Shown here: positions 50,238-59,048 of the stretch, in pieces
Position numbering within the stretch: the first letter of the stretch is position 1
How the letters are laid out: every line of letters starts with the position of its first letter
NCBI RefSeq assembly: GCF_000524475.1
Contig: NZ_BAVQ01000079.1
Span: forward strand, 1-64,000
Direction: 5' to 3'
DNA from: Tomitella biformata AHU 1821
Lineage (GTDB): Bacteria > Actinomycetota > Actinomycetes > Mycobacteriales > Mycobacteriaceae
DNA length: 64,000 bases
Made by a program: the position numbers and the translations under genes
The notes under the pieces: model-generated
Told to the model about the DNA's origin: nothing
What the model saw: only the letters and a program-made list of their open reading frames with translations
Databases searched by the model: none

Positions 50238-51080
50238 TGAGACAGACGATACAAGGATTGGCCAGCGTCATGGCATGAGTGTGCGAGTCGATCAGGGGGG
50301 GAGTCGCTAGGAGAGCGCTCGCGAGGCTGTGTCAGCCAGAGCCGAGCGGAAACGCCACAGAGGTCGCCATGGCAACAAATCCGCCCGGCGTCGCACGCGA
50401 TGAACAGAACGAGTTCCCGGCCCAGTGTCGCCGTCGCGGACAGTTGTGGAGGGAGTCCCGGGAGCTGTGCCAACTCGACCTCGGTTACGGCATTGACGAT
50501 CTGGATGTCAACAGCGCCGGTACTGCGAGCAAGTAGTGGCCGAACAGCGGACGAGGTCGGCGTCGGGCGGCCTCCATGCCCGGTAGTTGACATAATGTAG
50601 ATTATCGGATGTTTACCAGCATGCCAGGACGTGGCCGGTTCCGGGTCCAAAGCTTGCCGCGCGGTCACATTATGTTCCCCTGGGCGTACTCGCCTCACGA
50701 TGCGAGTTGTCATGTTCCGTCGACTCGCATCGGCTGCCCGCACGGTGCGCGCTGGCTGCCGATAGCTCACGGCTGGTGATGACTCCACTAGGCGCCACCT
50801 CATGAATCCAGAATCCAACCGTGACGTGGCGAATCGCTGCGGGCCGCCGGGGTCCGCCCAGATGCTCCAGTTCCCGAACCCTGCCGCGTCCCCTGCTGAC
50901 CCCAGATGCGCACCCTTATAACGTCACGTGACGTTATAAGGGTGCATCCCAGCCTCTGCGGGAGCGTCGGCCCGCCGATTCCGACCGCACCCGTAATCGA
51001 TTGGCTCTATCGTGTAGCTAGGCGCTGGGTGTGGCGGGTCTCGCCTCAACTGGGCCTCTGAACGAAAAGGGGTTTGAGAA
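50238..51080. other. 843-base region without a convincing gene
   Basis: No ORF here has both a good ribosome site and family-like residues. The best candidate is a 55-codon plus-strand ORF at 50369-50536 (AGAGG 5 bases before ATG; starts MATNPPGVARDEQNEF), but it is not recognisable. A 194-codon minus-strand frame over 50234-50818 looks like chance. The main landmark is the 36-bp palindrome at 50910-50945; the promoter of the small membrane protein must lie after it. Confidence 0.6.
50910..50945. repeat. 36-bp perfect palindrome
   Basis: Eighteen bases, GCACCCTTATAACGTCAC, are followed at once by their exact complement, with no spacer (centre between 50927 and 50928). The middle contains CACGTG and GACGT half sites. 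There is no T-run, so it is not a usual terminator. It lies 135 bases upstream of the small membrane protein gene. It could be an operator for a dimeric or tetrameric regulator, or a recombination or cruciform site. Confidence 0.8.
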
Positions 51081-51344
51081 ATGCGCAGCAACTATGCAGG
51101 TGTTGTCGGTTATGTATTCCTCGTTCTCGGCTTCGCATTAGGCGGCATGGCGATTGTCGGAATTGCCTCCACCAGTTATATGTGGGGCATCATCGCCGCG
51201 ATTATCGCCGTCGTGTGTTTTGCCCTAGCTGGCGTTATTCTGGTGGGGATCTCGAAACGCGAGCACCATGATCCACTGGAACCGGTGATGACCGACGAGG
51301 GGATTTCCCGCTACGAGCATCGGCGTGCCGACGGCGAGGTGTAG
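51081..51344 (+). CDS. small membrane protein
   Basis: An 87-residue protein with two membrane helices (VVGYVFLVLGFALGGMAIVG; WGIIAAIIAVVCFALAGVIL) and a polar C-terminal tail (REHHDPLEPVMTDEG). AAAAGGGG lies 9-15 bases before ATG 51081. Actinobacterial genomes carry many such two-helix proteins of unknown function. Confidence 0.75.
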   Translation: MRSNYAGVVGYVFLVLGFALGGMAIVGIASTSYMWGIIAAIIAVVCFALAGVILVGISKREHHDPLEPVMTDEGISRYEHRRADGEV

Positions 51345-51369
51345 GCACGGATGGAGGGCCCCGCGGGCG

Positions 51370-51753
51370 TCAGGGCTGGACAATCAGCGCGCCACCCGCA
51401 GTCGCCACGAACATAATCATGAGCACGAAGAGGACCCAGCCACTGGCGTGCCAGACCATCCATGGTCCGCCGACCCGCCAGGTCCGCAGGGTTTTGATAA
51501 ATGCGCCGATGCCACCGAGTGCGAGCACGCCGCTCGGGCCGAAGGTGAGGATCAACCGGTTCACGGAGATGCAGCTGAATACCTCCTCCGTGGCGCACGA
51601 GCCCGGCGCATCGGTGGTGAGGTACGAGAAGACCACCGAGATGATGACGGCCAGGACGGCTACCGCCGCGGTGTATGCGACGGCGCGCCGGGCTGGGGTG
51701 CCGAGCAGCTGATGCTGGCTGGAATGTTTTTCGTCGACCATTATTGGGCCCAT
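51370..51753 (-). CDS. hypothetical membrane protein
   Basis: A 127-residue protein with three membrane segments (AVAYTAAVAVLAVIISVVFS; GPSGVLALGGIGAFI; GWVLFVLMIMFVATAGGALI) and a short extracellular loop with two Cys (GSCATEEVFSCISVN), which could form a disulfide. The start may be ATG 51741 rather than 51753. It is convergent with the small membrane protein gene. Function unknown. Confidence 0.75.
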   Translation of the reverse strand: MGPIMVDEKHSSQHQLLGTPARRAVAYTAAVAVLAVIISVVFSYLTTDAPGSCATEEVFSCISVNRLILTFGPSGVLALGGIGAFIKTLRTWRVGGPWMVWHASGWVLFVLMIMFVATAGGALIVQP

Positions 51754-51928
51754 AATGTTAGGTCCTGTCTACACATAAAGCGGAATCGGCCCGGCTATTC
51801 TGATAATTCGGTGGTTAGCTAACGAATTCACATCTCAGAATAGCGGGAGTATTATAATTCCATTCTATCACCGTCGACTATTTCTGGACTGGCCGGAATA
51901 AATCGCATCGCCGGCCCCGACGATCGAC

Positions 51929-52264
51929 TCAGCGAATACGCTCGGCATCACGGGCCAGGCTGACCAATTCCGCGCTCAGGTCCGCCAACTCCTCGGCCGT
52001 CGCGCCCTCACGCACCGCCGTCGCGACATCCTCGGCGGCGCACCGGACCAAGAATGCCCGGTCGGCCAAAGCGTTGGCCTCCTCTGCGGTGAGGATCGTG
52101 GAGTCCTGAGGCACGGACACCTCACGCAGGATGCTGCGCTGCTCATAGGCGCGCTGTCGGCAGGACTGTCGGCAATACCGGCGCCGCCGCCCGGCGGCCA
52201 CCACGGGCACGGGGCGGCCGCACCATAAGCAGGGGTCGGGTTTGCGGTCCACAAACACGCACAC
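51929..52264 (-). CDS. small zinc-ribbon-like protein, Rv2049c position
   Basis: A 111-residue protein. The N-terminal part has CLWCGRPVPV and RYCRQSCRQRAYEQR, a four-Cys pattern (CxxC...CxxxC) expected to bind zinc. The C-terminal half is a helical, Ala/Glu-rich segment. It lies divergent to rbpA, the place of Rv2049c in M. tuberculosis. The Arg-rich finger suggests nucleic-acid binding, which is not shown. Confidence 0.8.
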   Translation of the reverse strand: MCVFVDRKPDPCLWCGRPVPVVAAGRRRRYCRQSCRQRAYEQRSILREVSVPQDSTILTAEEANALADRAFLVRCAAEDVATAVREGATAEELADLSAELVSLARDAERIR

Positions 52265-52321
52265 TACCCACTTGGCGTTTTAGGTTCGCCCAGACACGGT
52301 AAGATGATGCGTTGGACCTTC

Positions 52322-52348
52322 GGGAACGATGCCTAGTCCTCGTACGTT
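52322..52348 (+). promoter_or_regulatory. ECF-type stress promoter upstream of rbpA
   Basis: GGGAAC (52322-52327), an 18-base spacer and GTT (52346-52348) match the GGGAAT/C-N18-GTT promoter read by SigR/SigH/SigE-class sigma factors. Streptomyces rbpA is a known SigR target. A second GGGAAC at 52383 with GTT 19 bases on is weaker. Confidence 0.6.
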
Positions 52349-52433
52349 GTTAAGAGTGTTCGCTAGTTTCGGGTCTCGACCTGGGAACTGGCGGTCCGAA
52401 GTTGCGAGTTGTCGACAGAAATGAGGAACGATC

Positions 52434-52778
52434 ATGGGAGATCGCGTGCTGCGTGGGAGCCGACTTGGCTCCGTCAGCTATGAGACTGATCGTGACCACG
52501 ACCTGGCGCCGAGGCGCACCGCCAAGTTCCAGTGCGAGAACGGCGAGGTCTTCGAGGTTCCGTTCTCGGACGAGGCGGAGATCCCCGGTACCTGGATCGG
52601 GCGGAATGGGCTCGAGGGCAAGCTCATGGAGGGCACCGCGCCGGAGACCAAGAAGGTAAAGCCGCCGCGTACCCACTGGGACATGCTGCTGGAGCGCCGT
52701 TCCTTCGAGGAGCTCGACGAGCTGCTCAAGGAGCGCCTGGACCTGCACAAGATTCGCCGTCGCGGTGGATCGGTGTAG
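52434..52778 (+). CDS. rbpA: RNA polymerase-binding protein RbpA
   Basis: A 114-residue protein closely matching RbpA. It has GDRVLRGSRLGSVSYETDR, the core domain (RTAKFQCENGEVFEVPFSDE, PGTWIGRNGLEGKLMEG), a basic linker (KKVKPPRTHWDMLLERR) and the sigma interaction domain (SFEELDELLKERLDLHKIRR). It binds RNA polymerase and the primary sigma factor and aids open-complex formation. It is expressed from the divergent gap that holds the ECF-type promoter. Confidence 0.97.
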   Translation: MGDRVLRGSRLGSVSYETDRDHDLAPRRTAKFQCENGEVFEVPFSDEAEIPGTWIGRNGLEGKLMEGTAPETKKVKPPRTHWDMLLERRSFEELDELLKERLDLHKIRRRGGSV

Positions 52779-52800
52779 CTAGCCGGCCACAGAAACTAAT

Positions 52801-52839
52801 GCGAGAGCCCGGGACAAGATCGATGTCCCGGGCTCTCGC
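52801..52839. terminator. bidirectional terminator
   Basis: A perfect 16-bp stem (GCGAGAGCCCGGGACA at 52801-52816 with its complement at 52824-52839) lies between the convergent rbpA and lnt genes. Confidence 0.9.
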
Positions 52840-52867
52840 GTCTCTCGGTGCGCCTCTCCCCTAGCCG

Positions 52868-54451
52868 CTAGTTGAGGCGTGAGCGGACAGCGCCGACGAG
52901 CAGCATGGCGCCTGCGAAGGCGATCAGCGCGTATTCCGGCCAGGGGCCTAGGCGGGTGGCGAGGGTCTGTTCCTGCCGGAGGGGGATGTCGGCGACGAGT
53001 GCGGCCGGCACAAACAACTCGGATTTCTGGGTCACAGTGCCGTTGGGGCTGATGATCGCGCTGACCCCGCTGGTCGCAGCCACGACGGTGGCGCGGCCGT
53101 GCTCCACGGCCCGGACGCGAGACATCGCGAGCTGCTGGTAGGTCATCTCGGTATCGCCAAAGGTCGCATTGTTGGTAGGCACTGCGAGGAACTGCGCACC
53201 ATCGCGCACGGAGGTCGTCAGCGCACGGTCGAACGCCACCTCGTAGCAGGTGGCGACGCCGATGGTCAGGCCCGCGGCGGTGACGACCCCATTGTCATCG
53301 CCGGGCACGAAATTGCCCGCGCTGTCGGCATACGACGAGAACTTGCGGAAGAAGTCGCGGTACGGGAGGTACTCGCCGAACGGCTGGATGATGCCCTTGT
53401 CGTGGCGATCCCCAGGACCGGAGACCGGGTCCCAGACGATCACCGAGTTGGTGGTGGTGCCGTCCCCGTTGACTAAAACCGCACCCACCAAGATCGGCGC
53501 GTTGACCGCGGCGGCGGCCGCTGAGATCGCCACGTTGGCGTCGGGGTTCCGCAGCGGGTCGATGTCGGACGAGTTCTCAGGCCACACCACCACGCTTGGC
53601 TGCGGCGAGCGGCCGCTGCGAATATCCGCGGCGAGCTCCAGGGTGCGGGCGATATGCATATCGAGCACCGCGCGGCGTTGCGCGTTGAACTCGAGGCCGA
53701 GCCGGGGCACGTTGCCCTGGATGGCCGCGACCGTGACCTGCGGGCCCGAGTCCATATCCGGCAGGGTGAGAGACGCGGCCCCCGCGCCGAGGGGGGCCAG
53801 GACGCCCGCGATCAGCAGGCCGGCGATGGTGGCCGGCCGATAGGTGGCGTACTTCCAGTCCGCGATGGCCACCACGACGATCGCGATCGCGGCGCCGATC
53901 AGCGCCACCGCGAAACTGAGCAGCGGGGCTCCGCCTACCGAGGCCAGGGGCAGCAGCCAGCCCTCCGATTGCCCGAAGGCCAGCTTGCCCCAGGGGAAAC
54001 CGCCGAACGGCACGCTCGAACGGAGCCATTCGGTCAGCGACCAGCAGGCCGCCAGGGCGAGCGCGGTCAGCCACAGCGGTCCCAGTCGGTGCCGATTGAC
54101 GAGCGCCACCGCGAGGCCGAAGAGCGCGATGAACAGTGCCTCGACCGCTGCCAGCGCCAACCAGGGTGCCGCGCCCACGTAGACTCCCACCCAGGGCAGC
54201 AGGGGCACCAGGAAGCCGAGCCCCGCGAGGTAGCCGTAGCCGAAGCCGCCGACGGCCGACGCGCCATGCTCCAGCCTGGTGGTGGGCCACATGATGGCAA
54301 GGACGATCAGCGTGATCCCCACCGGTGCCAGGAACCAGAGGGTCCGGGGCGGGAAGCCGGCGAAGATCAGCAGCCCGCCGGCCACCGCGGCCAGCTGCCG
54401 GGGCAGCGCGTGGAGGGCCCCGTCGCGCAGACCGCGCCAGGAGAAACTCAC
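52868..54451 (-). CDS. lnt: apolipoprotein N-acyltransferase
   Basis: A 527-residue enzyme. Up to eight N-terminal hydrophobic segments (about residues 10-220) are followed by a nitrilase-type domain (VAAIQGNVPRLGLEFNAQRR) with Glu in VVVWPENSSDIDPLR, the Lys region QPFGEYLPYRDF, and the catalytic Cys in IGVATCYEVAFDRAL. It adds the third acyl chain to lipoproteins. GTG 54451 overlaps the amidohydrolase stop and was preferred to ATG 54499. In M. tuberculosis lnt is fused with ppm1; here it is a separate protein. Confidence 0.92.
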   Translation of the reverse strand: MSFSWRGLRDGALHALPRQLAAVAGGLLIFAGFPPRTLWFLAPVGITLIVLAIMWPTTRLEHGASAVGGFGYGYLAGLGFLVPLLPWVGVYVGAAPWLALAAVEALFIALFGLAVALVNRHRLGPLWLTALALAACWSLTEWLRSSVPFGGFPWGKLAFGQSEGWLLPLASVGGAPLLSFAVALIGAAIAIVVVAIADWKYATYRPATIAGLLIAGVLAPLGAGAASLTLPDMDSGPQVTVAAIQGNVPRLGLEFNAQRRAVLDMHIARTLELAADIRSGRSPQPSVVVWPENSSDIDPLRNPDANVAISAAAAAVNAPILVGAVLVNGDGTTTNSVIVWDPVSGPGDRHDKGIIQPFGEYLPYRDFFRKFSSYADSAGNFVPGDDNGVVTAAGLTIGVATCYEVAFDRALTTSVRDGAQFLAVPTNNATFGDTEMTYQQLAMSRVRAVEHGRATVVAATSGVSAIISPNGTVTQKSELFVPAALVADIPLRQEQTLATRLGPWPEYALIAFAGAMLLVGAVRSRLN

Positions 54452-56031
54452 ACAGCCCTCTCGTAGATCGTCACGCCATCGCGGACGGTGCGCAGGCACA
54501 CCGGGTTGTTCTCAGCGTCGGACAGATCTGGCAGCGCGGGCACCCGCGAGCGCGGATCCATCGACCAGCGCTGCACGGAGCCAGATGCCGAAGCGACCAC
54601 CAGCTCCCCTGTCTCCCAGACCGCGTAGGAGGCGGGGGCCCCGGCGACGAGTGTGCCCGCGAGTCCGTCGCGCCGGCCACCGGCACGCCAGGCGCCGCGG
54701 GTGGCCGCGGTGAACGCGCCGCGGGCCGACACACCGCTGCCGGACGTCTGATGGTGGATGGCAGCACGCACCGCGTCCCATGGCCGCATAGCTGTGACCG
54801 GCGCATCCGAGCCGATGGCCAGGGAGAGACCGTCGGCGGCCATCATCGCGAAGGGATTCATCCGCGCGGCGCGCTCGGCGCCTAGGCGAGTGGCGTACAT
54901 GCTGTCGGCGCCGCCCCACCGCGCGTCGAACTGCGGCTGGACAGACGCGATGACGGCGAGCCCGCCCAGCTGCGCGGACTGCTCGGCGCTGATCATCTCA
55001 ACGTGTTCGATGCGATGGCCGCAGGACGCGATGGCGGCGACGCCAAGCTCATCCGCGACCTGGCGGAAGGCCTCCGCGACCGCGCTGACCGCGCCGTCGC
55101 CGATGGCATGGAACCCGGCCTGGATCTTGGCCGCCGTGCAGGCCCGCAGGTGGTCGGCGATCTGGTCGACGGTGAGGAAGGCGCGGCCGGTGCCGGCCGC
55201 ATCGGAGTCCGCGTAGCCGTCGGTCACCCACGCGGTGTGTGAGCCGAGGGCGCCGTCGACGAAAAGGTCCCCGCCCAGCGCGTGCGCGCCAGTGGACTCG
55301 AGGAGCTCGCGCGCGTGCTCGGGGGTATCCGCCAACTGGCCCCAGTAGCCGCGTACAGCGACTCCGTGCTCGAGCGCCAGAACCGCCTGGAAGTCCTCCA
55401 AGCCGTTGATCTCGGGGCCGCCGCACTCATGCACCGCGACGATCCCCTGGGCCGCGGCATGGTCCAGGACTGCCCGCCGGGCCACCGCGAGGTCGTGCGC
55501 CGGCAGCAGCGCACGCGCCCGTGCGCGGACTGCATGGTGCTCTGGCCCGGTCAGCACGTCGGGGGCCTCGGCGCCTGCCCGCAGTGTGGAGGACGCGACG
55601 GCGGAATGCTCATCGACCCGGGCGAGATAGACGGCGCGGCTGGGGGCGCACTCGTCGAGCTCATCGGTGCGCGGCGCTCGTCCCTCGGGCCAGTCGGTGT
55701 CGTCCCAGCCGTGGCCCCACAGCACAGGCGCGTCGGGGTTGCGCTCCGCGTGCGCTCGCACTGCGGCCAGGCAAGCCGCCAGGGATTCGCTGTGTGAGAG
55801 GTCCAGGCCGATCATGCCAAGTCCAGTGTCTGTCAGGTGCACATGCGCGTCGACGAAGGCCGGCGCAACGAAGGCGCCGGCCAGGTCCACCACCTCCGCG
55901 TCGGGGTGCAGAGCGCGGGCGGGGGTGTCGTCCCCCAGCCACACGACGATGCCATCCGTGATCGCCATGGCGGTGGCGTCCGGGTTGCTGGGGCTGTGGA
56001 TGCGTCCGTTGACCAAGAGTTTCGTGCTCAC
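54448..56031 (-). CDS. amidohydrolase family protein, YtcJ-like
   Basis: A 527-residue amidohydrolase. It has FVDAHVHLTDTGLGM (HxH metal ligands), HECGGPEINGLEDF, FHAIGDGAVSAVAEAF, GHRIEHVEMIS and the C-terminal ligand block LSLAIGSDAPVTAMRPWDAV. The YtcJ-like group hydrolyses varied amides and formamides; no substrate can be given. It is coupled to lnt by a GTGA overlap. Confidence 0.9.
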   Translation of the reverse strand: MSTKLLVNGRIHSPSNPDATAMAITDGIVVWLGDDTPARALHPDAEVVDLAGAFVAPAFVDAHVHLTDTGLGMIGLDLSHSESLAACLAAVRAHAERNPDAPVLWGHGWDDTDWPEGRAPRTDELDECAPSRAVYLARVDEHSAVASSTLRAGAEAPDVLTGPEHHAVRARARALLPAHDLAVARRAVLDHAAAQGIVAVHECGGPEINGLEDFQAVLALEHGVAVRGYWGQLADTPEHARELLESTGAHALGGDLFVDGALGSHTAWVTDGYADSDAAGTGRAFLTVDQIADHLRACTAAKIQAGFHAIGDGAVSAVAEAFRQVADELGVAAIASCGHRIEHVEMISAEQSAQLGGLAVIASVQPQFDARWGGADSMYATRLGAERAARMNPFAMMAADGLSLAIGSDAPVTAMRPWDAVRAAIHHQTSGSGVSARGAFTAATRGAWRAGGRRDGLAGTLVAGAPASYAVWETGELVVASASGSVQRWSMDPRSRVPALPDLSDAENNPVCLRTVRDGVTIYERAV

Positions 56032-56081
56032 GAGGCTCTAGTCTGCCCGCTGCGGCGCGGCGACCGCTCCGCGGCTCGCCG

Positions 56082-56648
56082 TTAGCGGGACTGCGCGGGG
56101 CCCGGGCGCGGCGGAAGGCCTGGCCGGAGCGGGTTGATGTCGTCTGTCACGTCGCCGTCGATGACCTCTCCGTCGACCACCACAAAGTCCCCCGTCGGGG
56201 TGGTGCCGCCCGCAGACTGGCGGCGGACGAACTCGTCGAAGCCGTTGTCCAGGGGCCCCGCGGCGCCCCGCTCCCCGACCAGCGTCGCGACCATCGGCGA
56301 GCGGCGGCGGGCGGCGGCAAGCGCCAGCGGCCGCAGCAGCCACCGGGTGGGCGGCAGCAGTGCGATGATGCCGAGCACAGAGGTGACCAGTCCGGGAACC
56401 AGCAACAGGCCCACCCCGGCAGCCCCCAGGGTGCTGTCCGCGACGACACCGCCCGCGGAGCGCTCACCTCGACTGACCTTGCCGATACCGTCAATCACCT
56501 TGCGGGTCTGGGCGGCGAACAACAGCATGCCCGCGGCCGAGCCGGCGATGAGCAGCGTGATGGCCCAGCCGGCGCCGATAGCCGCGCCGACGGCGGCGAT
56601 GGCGAGCACCTCGACGAGGACGTAGATGGCGAAAGCGATGCGGAACAC
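56082..56648 (-). CDS. FxsA family membrane protein
   Basis: A 188-residue membrane protein matching Rv2053c. FAIYVLVEVLAIAAVGAAIG is followed by WAITLLIAGSAAGMLLF and LLLVPGLVTSVLGIIALLPP, the FxsA fold, then a variable C-terminal tail of about 70 residues rich in Gly/Asp. FxsA was found in E. coli as a suppressor of phage exclusion; the actinobacterial role is unknown. Confidence 0.88.
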   Translation of the reverse strand: MFRIAFAIYVLVEVLAIAAVGAAIGAGWAITLLIAGSAAGMLLFAAQTRKVIDGIGKVSRGERSAGGVVADSTLGAAGVGLLLVPGLVTSVLGIIALLPPTRWLLRPLALAAARRRSPMVATLVGERGAAGPLDNGFDEFVRRQSAGGTTPTGDFVVVDGEVIDGDVTDDINPLRPGLPPRPGPAQSR

Positions 56649-56744
56649 GATGGCGACCTCTCTAGCGCTGGCGCGGGCCCAGCGGACTTACTGGTGCAAC
56701 GTCCGACGTGGTGTGTGAAGTTCCCGAGCACTGTGCGAGCGTCG

Positions 56745-58097
56745 TCAACCGGTGATGACCAGCCGCGCGATCTCGAAGTAGATGATCAGGCCGGTGCCAT
56801 CGACGATGGTCGAGATCATGGGCGCGGACACCACTGCGGGGTCCAAGCCGATTCGCCTGAGCAGCAGCGGAAGCACGGAGCCGATCAGGGAGGACCAGAT
56901 CACGATCGCGGCGACAGTCAGGGTGACAGTGATCGCCACCTCCACCCCGACACCCAGTGTCCAGGCGCGGATGATCGCCGCCAGTGCCATCGTCAGCGCG
57001 ATGAACGAGCCTGCCGTGAGTTCCTTGGTGAGGACCTTCCCCATATCGCGGAACCGCACGTCGCCGACCGCCATGGCGCGCACGAGGGTCGAGGTGATCT
57101 GGGTGCCGGTGTTGCCACCCGTGCCGATGAGCAGCGGGATGAAGAAGGCGAGCGTGACCGTGGTCTCGAGCTCCTCCTCGAAATGCCGGAGGACGGTGCC
57201 GGTGTAGGCCTCCGCGATGAACAGCGCGAGCAGCCACAGGATGCGCTTGCGCCATAACAGGAACGGGGAGGCACGCAGGTACGGCACGTCCAGGGGATTC
57301 GAGCCACCCTGGCGCTCGGCGTCCTCGGTGAACTCCTCGTCGATGATATCGGCGACGTCATCAGAGGTGATGATCCCGATCAGCCGGCCCTCGTCGACCA
57401 CGGGCAGCGCGAACAAGTGGTTCGCGATGAGCATGCGGCTGGCGGCCTCTTGGTCCGTGCGGGCATCGACGGAGAGGAGGTCAGTGTCCATCAACTCCCG
57501 GACCGAGGTGGAGCCGGGCGCGAGCACCAGATCGCGGAAGGACATCACGCCCTCGAGCAACCCAGCCTCGTTGGTCACATAGACGTAGGCGATGGTCTCG
57601 GCGTCTGCCGCCTGCGTGCGCGCCGCACGGTTGGCCTCGCGCACAGTCAGGGTGTCGACGATGGATGTCACATTCGGCGTCATCCGCGCGCCGACGGAAT
57701 CCTCCGGCCAGCTCAGCAGTCCATCGACCACCGCCCGCCGGTCTGCGGGCAGGCTCGCGCGCAAACCGTGCTGTTGGCTGTCAGGCGATAGCCGCACGAT
57801 CTCGGCGATGACGTCCGGGGCGGCCACGGCAAGGGCCCGGCCACGTAGCTCTGACGGCAGCTCGTCGAGGACATCGATGCTGGCGTGCGGGCTGGCGTGG
57901 TCGAACAGCTCGGCCACCTGCTGCTCATTGAGCACGCCCAGCACCCGGATGCGATCAGGCACAGGCACCGCCGCCACTTGCTCGGCGCGCCGTTGGGCGT
58001 CCGGCACCGCTTCGAGCCAGGTGGCGATGAGGTCGGTCAGCTCGGATAACTCAATATTGGGTGGCACAACAAGTTCGGTAGCGTCCAATATTGACAT
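56745..58097 (-). CDS. mgtE: magnesium transporter MgtE
   Basis: A 450-residue Mg2+ channel. An N-terminal helical domain (about 1-130) is followed by a CBS pair (about 131-255; TPNVTSIVDTLTVREANRAA, LFALPVVDEGRLIGIITSDD) and five membrane helices with IPLLIGTGGNTGTQITSTLV, the MgtE pore signature. Start ATG 58097 has AAAAGGAGGTCAGCCG just before it. The nearby USP and CobG-like genes are not clearly linked. Confidence 0.95.
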   Translation of the reverse strand: MSILDATELVVPPNIELSELTDLIATWLEAVPDAQRRAEQVAAVPVPDRIRVLGVLNEQQVAELFDHASPHASIDVLDELPSELRGRALAVAAPDVIAEIVRLSPDSQQHGLRASLPADRRAVVDGLLSWPEDSVGARMTPNVTSIVDTLTVREANRAARTQAADAETIAYVYVTNEAGLLEGVMSFRDLVLAPGSTSVRELMDTDLLSVDARTDQEAASRMLIANHLFALPVVDEGRLIGIITSDDVADIIDEEFTEDAERQGGSNPLDVPYLRASPFLLWRKRILWLLALFIAEAYTGTVLRHFEEELETTVTLAFFIPLLIGTGGNTGTQITSTLVRAMAVGDVRFRDMGKVLTKELTAGSFIALTMALAAIIRAWTLGVGVEVAITVTLTVAAIVIWSSLIGSVLPLLLRRIGLDPAVVSAPMISTIVDGTGLIIYFEIARLVITG

Positions 58098-58230
58098 CGG
58101 CTGACCTCCTTTTTTGTGCGGCGTGGGGTTCGACGCCCGGTATCACCGTTCACGACTTGTCGCGCCAGAGCAAACTGAGCACCCGGTGGCGCGGCGTTCA
58201 GCCGTGCGCGGCGGCATCTAGGCTGGTCGC

Positions 58231-59022
58231 ATGGCCTCTGACTTGATTCGCGTCCACCCGCCCACGGGGTACTTGCGCGCCGAGCAAGTGGCAACGCTAG
58301 CGGGCGCGGACACCAGGTTGGTGCTGGTCGGCGCCGGGGATCTCGAGGTCGCTCGCGGGCCGGAGACCGCGGCCTTGCTGGCGGCCGCCGGACTGCACGC
58401 GCACGGAGCCGCCCACCGGGTGCTGTGCTCTCCCCTGACAGGCCGGATAGGGGGGCATCTCGACGCGCGCGCCGTGGCACTGCGCCTGGCGGAAAGCCTG
58501 CGGGCGCACGGGTCCCAGGGCCTCGACCGGGATGCGGGCCCCGCCGGTCTGGTGGGAGTCGATGACGGCTCGGGAGACCTCGCCGGGCTGGGACTGGTGT
58601 TCGCCGCCCTGAGCCCCACGGAGTTCACGGTGCGGGCCGATGGCGTGGACACCGGCACCGTGTTGCGGCACGACGGCGCCGATGCGGACCTCGCGGATTG
58701 GCTCGCAGCGATCACGGAGCGAGAACTCGACCGCGCCACCGTCGCCACCACGGCGCAGGAGCTGCCGATCGGGTGGCTCGAGCACGCGGACGGCGGTCTG
58801 GTGACGCTGGGGGCGGCAGTGCACGGCGGCGTCCTCGAGGCGCGGCAACTGCAGTTCCTCGCCGCCCTGGATCGCCCCGTGGTGCTCACCCCGTGGCGCA
58901 CGTTGCTGCTGTGCGACTTGGATGAGTGGGCCGCCGAGCAGGTGGTGCGGGTGCTGGCCCCATTGGGATTCGTCTTCGACGCGGAATCCCCCGTCGTGGC
59001 GGAGCTCGCCCACTTGCCATGA
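58231..59022 (+). CDS. CobG/nitrite-sulfite reductase-like half protein without Fe-S cysteines
   Basis: A 263-residue protein. Segments resemble the ferredoxin-like half domains of precorrin-3B synthase (CobG): IRVHPPTGYLRAEQVATLAG, LLAAAGLHAHGAAHRVLCSP, and IGWLEHADGGLVTLGAAVHG. LTPWRTLLLCDLDEWAAEQV comes near the end. It stops at about where the [4Fe-4S]/siroheme cysteine motifs of CobG would start, and none of those Cys is present. So it is unlikely to be a working CobG; it may be a degenerate or repurposed homologue. Its last codons lie in a terminator stem. Confidence 0.6.
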   Translation: MASDLIRVHPPTGYLRAEQVATLAGADTRLVLVGAGDLEVARGPETAALLAAAGLHAHGAAHRVLCSPLTGRIGGHLDARAVALRLAESLRAHGSQGLDRDAGPAGLVGVDDGSGDLAGLGLVFAALSPTEFTVRADGVDTGTVLRHDGADADLADWLAAITERELDRATVATTAQELPIGWLEHADGGLVTLGAAVHGGVLEARQLQFLAALDRPVVLTPWRTLLLCDLDEWAAEQVVRVLAPLGFVFDAESPVVAELAHLP

Positions 59023-59040
59023 GGTGAGTGGGCGAGCTCC
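59001..59040. terminator. bidirectional terminator overlapping the CobG-like stop
   Basis: A perfect 14-bp stem (GGAGCTCGCCCACT at 59001-59014 with complement at 59027-59040) has the stop codon of the upstream gene (59020-59022) in its loop. It separates the CobG-like gene from the convergent USP gene. Confidence 0.85.
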
Positions 59041-59048
59041 CCGGCGGA

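Noticed and set aside
50234-50818. A 194-codon minus-strand ORF
   Set aside because: No ribosome site, odd composition, no family-like motif, and the composition differs from neighbouring genes; it overlaps the esterase start side.
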